DNA of 11,073 nt. It comes from JBOGIF01 sp050742415 (GTDB taxonomy: Bacteria; Actinomycetota; Acidimicrobiia; Acidimicrobiales; AC-14). Under the pieces are notes generated by a model. The model was not told the DNA's origin, searched no databases, and worked only from the letters and a program-made list of their open reading frames with translations. A program made the translations under genes and the position numbers. Position 1 is the first letter of the stretch. Every line of letters begins with the position of its first letter. Below are positions 6,158 to 11,073 of this stretch, one piece after another. The stretch lies in NCBI GenBank assembly GCA_050742415.1, contig JBOGIF010000227.1, positions 1-11,073 of the forward strand. The letters are read 5' to 3'.

Positions 6158-7033
6158 TCAGCCCTGGTCCTGCTCCAACATGATGACGACCCGGCGATGC
6201 GGGTCCTCACCCTCGGACATCGTGACCAGGCCGGCAAGGGTGTTGACGGTGTCGTGCACCACCTTGCGGTCGGCGGCGGGCATCGGCTCCAGGACCCGGG
6301 TGATCCCCGAGTCCAAGACCTGCTGCGCGGCCTCGCGGGTGAACCGGTCGAGCGCAGCCCGGCGCGCCTGGCGATACCCCGCCACGTCGACGAAGACCCG
6401 GGTGCCGGACGGCTCCCCGCGGCGCTGGATGACGGCTCGCGTCAGCTCCTGGACCGCCGCCAGAGTCTGGCCCTTGGGGCCGATCAGCAGGCCCAGGTCG
6501 TCGCCGACGACCGCCAGCTCCACCGAGTCCTCGTCGACGGGAAGCCGCTCCAGGGTCCCTACCAGCCCGAACGCGTCCAAGAGCCCCTCCAGGAACACTT
6601 CGGCCACCTCGACGGTGGGGCGACCCTCCGAGGCCGCCGAGTCGTCGTCGGTGCCGAGGCGGGGCGTGGTCGTCGGCTCGGTGTCACCGGAAAGCTCGGT
6701 CATCGTCGATCCCCCTGCTGTGGGTTCGGGTGCGGGGGCCTTGGGCGCTCGCTTGGTCCTGGTGGCGGCCGGCGCTGAGCTCTCCGCCGAGGCGGCCGGG
6801 GTGGCTGTGGCTCGGGTGCGAGGGCGGCGCTCCCGGCGCTCGACCTTTGGCCGGGCGGCAGCGGGTGCAACGCGAGCCCTCACTCGGGCCTCCGAGCGCA
6901 TCAGACCGAACAGCCCGCCTTTCGCTTCTTCGAGGACCTCGATCTCGGCCTCGCTCTCGTCCACACCCAGCTGGTCGAGCGCCGACTCGACGGCGTCCTC
7001 CATCGTCTTTCCAGTGACTTCAACCCATTCCAT
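6158..7033 (-). CDS. jag: Jag/KhpB (EloR) family RNA-binding protein with Jag-N, KH and R3H domains
   Basis: RNA-binding partner of the YidC operon; relatives in firmicutes control cell elongation and division through mRNA binding. The 291-residue product has an N-terminal Jag domain (1-50, WVEVTGKTMEDAVESALDQL, KGGLFGLM). A long Ala/Pro/Arg/Thr-rich linker (about 57-140) follows. The KH domain is at about 140-216 with LLIGPKGQTLAAVQEL (GPKG at 185-188), and the R3H domain at about 222-288 has its R-x3-H pair at Arg256 and His260 (DRKVVHDTVN). The ATG at 7033 sits 2 nt after the yidC stop, with GGAAGGA 9 nt upstream, so the two are translated from one message. Confidence 0.94.
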   Translation of the reverse strand: MEWVEVTGKTMEDAVESALDQLGVDESEAEIEVLEEAKGGLFGLMRSEARVRARVAPAAARPKVERRERRPRTRATATPAASAESSAPAATRTKRAPKAPAPEPTAGGSTMTELSGDTEPTTTPRLGTDDDSAASEGRPTVEVAEVFLEGLLDAFGLVGTLERLPVDEDSVELAVVGDDLGLLIGPKGQTLAAVQELTRAVIQRRGEPSGTRVFVDVAGYRQARRAALDRFTREAAQQVLDSGITRVLEPMPAADRKVVHDTVNTLAGLVTMSEGEDPHRRVVIMLEQDQG

Positions 7034-7035
7034 CG

Positions 7036-8040
7036 CTACGAGTCCTTCCCGGGTGCGCCTCGTGGCGCCTTGGGGTTTCCGCCGGCTCGGGGCAGTCCCT
7101 TCGGCCGCGGCGACGGCGGAGGCCGCTTCGAGCCCTTGGAACTGGGAGCTGGCTTGGTGTTGGAGGTCTTCGGGGTGGCACGGCCTGGCTTTGCCTTACG
7201 GTTCACGGCTGCTTGGCCAGGGCCTTTTTGGCCCTTGGCCTTCCGGTCGTCTTCCAGGGCGGCCGCCTTGTCGGCCCGCCTACCTGCCTCCGCCGTGGCC
7301 ACCGGTCCCTGGCTGCGGAACGTCACGGCCTGCTGTGCGATCTGCCAGAAGTTGGACACGATGAAGTAGACGACGACGCCGGCGGGAATCGAGAGAGAGA
7401 TGAGCCCGATGAAGACCGGGAAGACCTTGCCGATCATCTGCATCTGGGCGTTGGCCGCGCCCTGGGGCAGGCGGGAGCTGAGCTGGCGCTGCTGGTAGTA
7501 CCCGGTGCCGACGACCAACGCCACCATCAGGTAGAACGGCAGCGCGTTGCCGAGCCCCTTTACATCGCTGGCCTTCTGCCCCAGGTCGATGCCCCAGGAG
7601 ATCATCTTGCCGGCAGAGTCCAAGAGCCTGTCCTCGATCAGACTCCCAGCCGGCAAGTGCTTGGGTGGGCGGGACCCGAGGTCGTGCACGAGGCGGTAGA
7701 GCACGATGAACAGCGGGGCCTGGAGCAGCACAGGAAGACAACCCGCCAGCGGGTTGAAGTTGTGCTCCTTGTAGAACTTCATCATCTCTTCGTTGAGCTT
7801 GACGCGGTCACCCTTGTGCTTCGTTTGCAGGCGCTTCAGCTCGGGCTGCATTCGCTGCATGGCCTGCTGGGACTTCACCTGCTTTGCCGTCAGGGGGATC
7901 AACACCGCCCGTACGGTCAACGTCAGCAGGATTATGGCGACGCCATACGAGGGGACCACCGCGTAGAAGGCAGCCAACACCGACCCGAGAGCGTTGTACA
8001 GCGGGTCGAGCAGCGAGCCGGCCGCCAGCAGGAAGAACAT
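7036..8040 (-). CDS. yidC: Membrane protein insertase YidC/OxaA
   Basis: Inserts proteins into the cytoplasmic membrane, alone or with SecYEG. The 334-residue product starts at the ATG at 8040, whose A is also the last base of the yidD stop (TGATG). AGGGTG lies 5 nt upstream. The long frame back to 8235 is only yidD read out of frame. It is the short form without a large periplasmic domain. It has a leading hydrophobic segment, YGVAIILLTLTVRAVLIPL with the conserved groove Arg44, a cytosolic hairpin (about 53-95), FNPLAGCLPVLLQAPLFIVL at 95-114, ALPFYLMVALVVGTG, and VFPVFIGLISLSIPAGVVVY. The tail from about 250 is rich in Lys, Arg and Pro and could contact the ribosome. The stop is TAG. Confidence 0.96.
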   Translation of the reverse strand: MFFLLAAGSLLDPLYNALGSVLAAFYAVVPSYGVAIILLTLTVRAVLIPLTAKQVKSQQAMQRMQPELKRLQTKHKGDRVKLNEEMMKFYKEHNFNPLAGCLPVLLQAPLFIVLYRLVHDLGSRPPKHLPAGSLIEDRLLDSAGKMISWGIDLGQKASDVKGLGNALPFYLMVALVVGTGYYQQRQLSSRLPQGAANAQMQMIGKVFPVFIGLISLSIPAGVVVYFIVSNFWQIAQQAVTFRSQGPVATAEAGRRADKAAALEDDRKAKGQKGPGQAAVNRKAKPGRATPKTSNTKPAPSSKGSKRPPPSPRPKGLPRAGGNPKAPRGAPGKDS

Positions 8041-8345
8041 CAGAACACCCTGGGGTACATCAGATCGCTCCCTGATTGTCGCCGCCCTCGGTCGGAGAGT
8101 GGCTGGGACCGGCACGGCACGGGGTCGAAGCCGTGGCCACCGATCGGCTGGCACCGCACGAGGCGCCGCAAGCTCAGCCAACCTCCGCGCCCCAAGCCGT
8201 GGACGGAAATCGCCTCGAACGCGTAGTCCGAGCACGTGGGCACGAACCGACAGCTTGGCGGGCGGTAAGCGGTCGCCGCCTGATAGAGGCGAATGCCGGC
8301 TCCCACCGCCCGTCGGACCGGCGGCGGAGAGGAAGGCTGGGTCAC
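8040..8345 (-). CDS. yidD: Membrane protein insertion efficiency factor YidD
   Basis: Small membrane-associated factor thought to assist YidC. The GTG start at 8345 gives 101 residues. The family signature is complete: PPSCRFVPTCSDYAFEAISV, then HGLGRGGWLSLRRLVRCQPI, then GGHGFDPVP, including the three conserved cysteines. The start was chosen because AGGGTGA lies 5 nt upstream and because it forms a GTGA overlap with the end of the rnpA frame. An ATG at 8405 would add 20 non-family residues and lie within rnpA's C-terminal coding sequence. It ends in TGATG with yidC. The last 24 residues (after DPVPC) are unconserved. Confidence 0.93.
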   Translation of the reverse strand: MTQPSSPPPVRRAVGAGIRLYQAATAYRPPSCRFVPTCSDYAFEAISVHGLGRGGWLSLRRLVRCQPIGGHGFDPVPCRSQPLSDRGRRQSGSDLMYPRVF

Positions 8346-8494
8346 GGCTTCACCCTGTCGATTCCCGGCCCCGACCTCACGTCGAGGGCGCTCATTGCTT
8401 CGCATACCGTCGCTTTCAGCTCCTGATAGGACAAGCCAACCGCGGCGCTCCGTGCGCCGATCAGGTAGGCACCGGGCGACAGGGACCCTCCAAC
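8342..8494 (-). pseudogene. rnpA: C-terminal part of rnpA, separated from the rest by an in-frame amber codon
   Basis: Directly after the TAG at 8497-8495, and in the same frame, 50 sense codons read VGGSLSPGAYLIGARSAA, then VGLSYQELKATVCEAMSAL, then a short tail to TGA at 8344-8342. PGAYLIGA...LSYQEL...EAMSAL matches the usual last strand and helix of actinobacterial RnpA. The TGA overlaps the GTG of yidD as GTGA, a normal gene junction. The segment therefore looks like the true end of rnpA cut off by a single base change (for example GAG or CAG to TAG). It has no ribosome site of its own. Possible causes are a sequencing error, a real nonsense allele or stop-codon readthrough. Confidence 0.8.
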
Positions 8495-8860
8495 CTAGCG
8501 AACCACAGCGCGCAACCGCCGACGAAGGCGGTTGCGAACCACCGCCCCCCCGAGGTTGCGACCGATGGCGTACCCAACCCGCGGAGGTCCCGTGGGCTCG
8601 CCGGCCAACCAGGTTACCGTGAGCGGTCCACGCCTGACGCGGTGTCCTGACCTGCGAAGATCCTCGAAATCAGTCCGCCCGCGGACTGCCCAGATCGTCG
8701 CTGACTTCAGAGCTGAGGGCCTCAGGCCGACAGCTTCTGACGACCCTTGCGCCGGCGCGCCGAAAGGATCGCTCGCCCCGCCTTGGTGGACATGCGATGG
8801 CGGAAACCGTGACGGCGGGCTCGCCTGCGGTTGTTCGGTTGGAACGTACGCTTCACGCAT
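8495..8860 (-). CDS. rnpA: Ribonuclease P protein component, N-terminally extended and ended early by TAG
   Basis: Protein subunit that helps the RNase P RNA cut tRNA 5' leaders. The conserved core starts near residue 58 (VRGRTDFEDLRRSGHRVRRG) and includes the RNR helix AVVRNRLRRRLRAVVR (RNR at 109-111). It then stops at TAG, leaving 121 residues; reading through the TAG would give 172 codons. No ATG, GTG or TTG exists in this frame between 8857 and the core; only CTG or ATC could serve. The ATG at 8860 is therefore the natural start, making the first 46 or so residues an out-of-frame translation of all of rpmH. GGGGAGG (8869-8863) lies only 2 nt before this ATG, so initiation may be weak. 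A CTG start at 8725, overlapping the rpmH stop as CTGA, is the alternative. Confidence 0.75.
   Translation of the reverse strand: MREAYVPTEQPQASPPSRFPPSHVHQGGASDPFGAPAQGSSEAVGLRPSALKSATIWAVRGRTDFEDLRRSGHRVRRGPLTVTWLAGEPTGPPRVGYAIGRNLGGAVVRNRLRRRLRAVVR
8722..8856 (-). CDS. rpmH: 50S ribosomal protein L34
   Basis: Small basic protein of the large ribosomal subunit. The 44-residue product is typical in length and sequence: MKRTFQPNNRRRARRHGFRH, then RMSTKAGRAILSARRRKGRQ, then KLSA. It starts at the GTG at 8856, with GGGGAGG (8869-8863) 6 nt upstream, an ideal distance. An ATG 4 nt earlier (8860) is in a different frame and opens rnpA, so the whole gene is contained within the extended rnpA frame. 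It heads the minus-strand operon that faces away from dnaA, as in most bacteria. Confidence 0.97.
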   Translation of the reverse strand: MKRTFQPNNRRRARRHGFRHRMSTKAGRAILSARRRKGRQKLSA

Positions 8861-8862
8861 GG

Positions 8863-8869
8863 CCTCCCC
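8863..8869 (-). promoter_or_regulatory. Single ribosome-binding site serving rpmH and the nested rnpA start
   Basis: GGGGAGG on the minus strand is followed by CC, then ATGCGTG. The ATG at 8860 opens the rnpA frame 2 nt after the site, and the GTG at 8856 opens rpmH 6 nt after it. The spacing favours rpmH, in keeping with the large difference in amount needed between L34 and the RNase P protein. Sharing by both genes is inferred. Confidence 0.6.
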
Positions 8870-8988
8870 GGCACCGGCCGGCTCCAGCGGCCCGGGAGTG
8901 CCCGAAGCAGGACCCGAGAACTTCCGCTCTTGTTGTCTACGCCCCCTCTCCGCCTTCGATTGCTCCACGGGTTGGGACGCGGGCTGTC

Positions 8989-9017
8989 AGCCTACGACTC
9001 GGCTGGTGTGGCAGCAA
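8989..9017 (-). promoter_or_regulatory. Putative rpmH operon promoter
   Basis: On the minus strand TTGCTG (9017-9012) and TAGGCT (8994-8989) are separated by exactly 17 bases. The -10 fits the actinobacterial TAnnnT pattern; the -35 keeps only the TTG of the consensus. It would start transcription near 8982 and leave a leader of about 120 nt before rpmH. It is a pattern match only. Confidence 0.4.
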
Positions 9018-9082
9018 CCCGCCCTCCCGGAACCACCGAAGAACGCCATCCTGTCTGACCCTGAGAAGAACGGCTTCAGCCC

Positions 9083-9113
9083 TTGAACCCACGCCCGGTG
9101 GCGGTGCTAGCGT
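9083..9113 (+). promoter_or_regulatory. Putative dnaA promoter
   Basis: TTGAAC (9083-9088) is followed after 19 bases by TAGCGT (9108-9113). The latter is preceded by TGC, making an extended -10 of the form TGnTAnnnT. Transcription would begin around 9120, so the DnaA-box cluster at 9192-9224 would fall in the leader about 70-100 nt downstream, compatible with repression by DnaA. The spacer is slightly long and the assignment is a pattern match. Confidence 0.4.
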
Positions 9114-9191
9114 TTCGACGCCCAGGAGCGGCTCTGGGTGGGGTCCCTGCACTTCCCTGACCCTGCACCGCCGAGACCGGTGGCGTGGGAA

Positions 9192-9224
9192 ACCATCCAC
9201 AGCTGTGGATGGTCTTGTGGACGA
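9192..9224. promoter_or_regulatory. DnaA-box cluster upstream of dnaA, with a perfect inverted pair
   Basis: CCATCCACAG and CTGTGGATGG abut head to head at 9193-9212 in a perfect palindrome that extends by one A/T pair on each side. Each arm contains a 7/9 match to TTATCCACA. A third box, TGTGGACGA (9216-9224), is the inverse of TCGTCCACA, which occurs again in oriC at 10757-10765 and fits the Streptomyces consensus. Autoregulation of dnaA by such boxes is widely known. The palindrome could also form an RNA hairpin in the leader. Confidence 0.75.
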
Positions 9225-9266
9225 AGCCTAGGACGAGGGTCAGCGGCAGGGGAGGTGTCCGGTAGT

Positions 9267-10619
9267 TTGGCGACGGCAGAGCACCTCTGGGGCCAGTGTG
9301 TCGGCGTGCTCCGCAGCGAGTTCCCCGAAAGCGTATGGAAGACGTGGTTCGAGTCCATGCGCCCGAGCACGCTCGACGGCCACTGCCTCGTGCTCAGCGT
9401 GCCCAGCCCAGTGGTCAAGGAGCGGATTGAGAGCCGCTACCTGAAGTTGGTGAGCGACGTGATCGCCGACGTATCCGGGCAGACCCACGAGATCGTTCTG
9501 GAGGTGCGCACCGACCCGTCGAGAGGCGATGCCCATGACTCGGATGCCCGCCGACTTCAGGCACCGGTGACCCCCGACCTGGGTCGCGACGAGACCGACT
9601 TGAATCCGGCGCACACCTTCGACCATTTCGTGGTTGGGGAGTCAAACGGATTTGCCCATGCCGCCGCCCTGTCGGTGGCAGAAACACCAGGAAAGTCCTG
9701 GAACCCTTTGTTCATATATGGCAGCACCGGTCTGGGCAAGACACACCTGCTCCATGCCATAGGACATTACGTCCGGCAGACGTGCCCGGGGATGCACGTC
9801 CGCTATGTGTCGACCGAGACCTTCCTCAACGACTTCATCGACGCCATCCGCACCAACGCGATGTCGGGCTTCAAGCTCCGCTACCGCCGGTGCGACGTGC
9901 TGTTGATCGACGACGTGCAGTTGATCGAGAATAAGGAGCGCTTCCAGGAGGAGTTCTTCCACACCTTCGACTTCCTCCACAGTGCCGGACGACAGGTCGT
10001 CATCTCCTCCGACCGTCCTCCAAAAGCCATCGCCACCTTGGAGGACCGTCTCCGCAGCCGATTCAGCATGGGCCTGATCACCGACGTGCACCCTCCGGCA
10101 CTGGAGACCCGGCTAGCCATTCTCCGGAAGAAGGCCGAGACCGAGCCGGTGCAGGTCCCGCCCGACGTGCTGGAGTACATCGCCACCTCCATCACCGACA
10201 ACATCCGCCAGCTCGAAGGCGCGCTCAACCGTGTTCTCGCCTACGCCAGCCTCAACCACGTGGAGCTGACGCCTCAGATGGCAGAACGAGTCCTTGTCGA
10301 CCTGATAAGCGCCAACGAGCCGCGCCAAGTTACCCCCAAGATAGTGCTCGAAGCCACCGCCGAGATGTTCGGTTTGAGCATCGACGACCTTTGCGGAAAG
10401 AGCCGCAGCCGGCCGCTCGTCACGGCCCGCCAAGTAGCCATGTACGTGCTCCGCCAGATGACGAGCTTCAGCTATCCAGCAATCGGCCGGGAGTTTGGAG
10501 GCCGCGACCACACTACGGTAATCCACGCCGTGACCAAGATCGAGGGGTTGATGCGCGAGCGCAGGGCGATCTACGACCAGGTTCACTCCCTCATGAGCCG
10601 AATAAAGACCGGTGGATAA
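9267..10619 (+). CDS. dnaA: Chromosomal replication initiator DnaA
   Basis: AAA+ ATPase that binds oriC boxes, melts the origin and loads the helicase. With the TTG at 9267 the product has 450 residues. Domain I is at about 5-80 (LWGQCVGVLRSEFPESVWKT). A short linker domain follows (81-115). The AAA+ domain has Walker A GSTGLGKTH at 152-160, Walker B LLIDDVQ at 212-218 and NIRQLEGALNRVLAYA near its end. Domain IV ends in the DNA-binding signature GGRDHTTVIHAVTKIEGL. The TTG follows GGAGGT by 10 nt; a GTG at 9255 is in frame but abuts the purine tract with no spacing. Longer readings back to 9138 would run through DnaA boxes. TAA at 10617-10619 lies inside a DnaA-box-like sequence. Confidence 0.96.
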   Translation: MATAEHLWGQCVGVLRSEFPESVWKTWFESMRPSTLDGHCLVLSVPSPVVKERIESRYLKLVSDVIADVSGQTHEIVLEVRTDPSRGDAHDSDARRLQAPVTPDLGRDETDLNPAHTFDHFVVGESNGFAHAAALSVAETPGKSWNPLFIYGSTGLGKTHLLHAIGHYVRQTCPGMHVRYVSTETFLNDFIDAIRTNAMSGFKLRYRRCDVLLIDDVQLIENKERFQEEFFHTFDFLHSAGRQVVISSDRPPKAIATLEDRLRSRFSMGLITDVHPPALETRLAILRKKAETEPVQVPPDVLEYIATSITDNIRQLEGALNRVLAYASLNHVELTPQMAERVLVDLISANEPRQVTPKIVLEATAEMFGLSIDDLCGKSRSRPLVTARQVAMYVLRQMTSFSYPAIGREFGGRDHTTVIHAVTKIEGLMRERRAIYDQVHSLMSRIKTGG

Positions 10620-10832
10620 CCAGTGGGCTCGCCAGGACAACCTGGAGACGAAATCCGGGTTGTCCACCACCGGAACGGGTGGTTGTCACACCCCTGTGGC
10701 ATCGTGGGGATCCGCTGGGTACGGTCAGGTGCACCCTGAGCAGGAACTTCGCGGGTTCGTCCACAATCCCCAGCCCCTATTACTCTCTCTTCCTCTCTAT
10801 TTAACAAAGACACTGCAGAGCGGAGGTGGACA
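10611..10832. other. Probable origin of replication, oriC (dnaA-dnaN intergenic region)
   Basis: The non-coding interval between dnaA and dnaN holds DnaA-box-like sequences: GGTGGATAA (10611-10619, inverted, 8/9 to TTATCCACA), TTGTCCACC (10660-10668, 8/9 to TTGTCCACA), TTGTCACAC (10683-10691, weak), TCGTCCACA (10757-10765, fits the Streptomyces consensus) and GGTGGACAG (10825-10833, inverted, 7/9). Small inverted repeats are present: CCAGG/CCTGG at 10632-10645 and ACCACC/GGTGGT at 10666-10683, either of which might help end dnaA transcription. An AT-rich stretch follows the box at 10757. Location plus boxes make this the natural oriC. It is short for an actinobacterium, so further boxes upstream of dnaA may take part. 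Confidence 0.8.
10777..10810 (+). other. Candidate DNA unwinding element with DnaA-trio-like triplets
   Basis: In otherwise very GC-rich DNA, 10778-10810 is about 70 percent A+T by hand count, with a polypyrimidine run (CTCTCTCTTCCTCTCTA) leading into TTTAACAAAGA. It begins with CTA TTA CTC, whose complement reads 3'-GAT AAT GAG-5', like the triplets to which DnaA binds on single-stranded DNA in Bacillus. The DnaA box TCGTCCACA ends 11 nt upstream, separated by a GC-rich block. That order (box, GC block, trios, AT-rich DNA) matches the described basal unwinding system. Confidence 0.5.
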
Positions 10833-11073
10833 GTGAAGTTCCGAGCCGAGCGCGACATCCTCCTCGAGGCTTTGACCACGACCGCGCGCGCGGCCGCCAC
10901 GCGCGGTGGTGCTCTTCCCGCCCTCTCCGGTGTGCGGATGGAGACCACCGGGGGGACACTTCGTCTCACCGGGAGCGACCTCGACCTGACCATCCAGACC
11001 GAGATCCCCGTGTCCGGGCTCGACGATGGCGTGGCGGTCGTACCTGCCCGCCTGAGCACCGACATCGTCCGGT
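10833..11073 (+). CDS. dnaN: DNA polymerase III sliding clamp beta subunit, 3' partial
   Basis: Ring-shaped processivity clamp of the replicative polymerase. Eighty codons are visible before the window ends. The start MKFRAERDILLEALTTTARA, then PALSGVRMETTGGTLRLTGSDLDLTIQTEIPV, is the characteristic first clamp domain, including the SGVR and GSDLDLTI segments. The GTG at 10833 has GGAGGT (10822-10827) 5 nt upstream. It follows oriC in the usual dnaA-dnaN order; a promoter is not obvious but would fall within or next to the unwinding element. Confidence 0.95.
   Translation, partial: MKFRAERDILLEALTTTARAAATRGGALPALSGVRMETTGGTLRLTGSDLDLTIQTEIPVSGLDDGVAVVPARLSTDIVR

Noticed and set aside
6180..7364. 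Long plus-strand frame (394 codons) opposite jag and the yidC tail
   Set aside because: Ser/Arg/Pro-rich antisense of the low-complexity jag linker; no recognisable domains.
8041..8235. Upstream extension of yidC by 65 residues
   Set aside because: Arg/Pro-rich, entirely within yidD in another frame; the TGATG junction and AGGGTG ribosome site fix the start at 8040.
8346..8405. Longer yidD from the ATG at 8405
   Set aside because: The added residues lie in the rnpA C-terminal coding sequence, and the GTG at 8345 has a better ribosome site and a GTGA junction.
8495..8497. TAG as a reassigned or pyrrolysine codon
   Set aside because: trxA, parA and yidC all end properly at TAG, and no recoding structure is visible near the site.
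8861..8968. Still longer rnpA from the GTG at 8968
   Set aside because: No ribosome site upstream, and it would include the rpmH leader; the ATG at 8860 is better placed.
1..11073. CRISPR array, tRNA or rRNA genes, insertion sequences
   Set aside because: No regularly spaced repeats, no cloverleaf or rRNA-like sequence, and no transposase or terminal repeats were seen on either strand.

Overview
The window is the chromosomal replication-origin neighbourhood of a GC-rich actinomycete. Gene order and protein motifs are actinobacterial: ECF sigma factor, zinc anti-sigma factor, trxB and trxA facing parB, then parA, rsmG, jag, yidC, yidD, rnpA, rpmH read on the minus strand, then dnaA, oriC and dnaN on the plus strand. 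This is the order known from Mycobacterium and Streptomyces, but cwlM is absent between trxA and parB, and two small membrane-protein genes lie between the anti-sigma factor and trxB. The lineage may be a deep one such as Acidimicrobiia; that is an inference from protein style, not a proven placement.

Layout. Positions 3-1504 hold a sigma factor (5' end outside the window) and its membrane anti-sigma partner, joined by an ATGA overlap. Positions 1443-2207 hold two divergent hypothetical membrane proteins that appear to share a tiny bidirectional leaderless promoter. Positions 2227-3588 are thioredoxin reductase and thioredoxin. They converge with the minus-strand operon at a strong hairpin made of two inverted DnaA-box-like sequences (3607-3631). 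Positions 3646-8860 are a compact minus-strand block: rpmH/rnpA, yidD, yidC, jag, rsmG, a parS site, parA and parB, mostly with overlapping or nearly touching ends. Positions 8861-9266 are a two-way regulatory region with putative promoters and DnaA boxes. dnaA (9267-10619) is followed by a roughly 210-bp oriC with DnaA boxes and an AT-rich unwinding element, and by the start of dnaN.

The genes combine replication initiation (dnaA, oriC, dnaN), origin segregation (parA, parB, parS), membrane-protein insertion (yidC, yidD, jag), RNA and ribosome maturation (rnpA, rpmH, rsmG) and thiol redox control (sigma factor, anti-sigma factor, trxB, trxA).

The most unusual locus is rpmH/rnpA. The only ATG, GTG or TTG codon able to open the rnpA frame lies 4 nt before the rpmH start, so L34 appears to be wholly nested inside an N-terminally extended RnpA. 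This is the arrangement known from Thermus. In addition, rnpA carries an in-frame TAG at 8495-8497, after which the conserved C-terminal half continues in the same frame and ends in a GTGA overlap with yidD. TAG ends trxA, parA and yidC normally, so it is not a reassigned codon.
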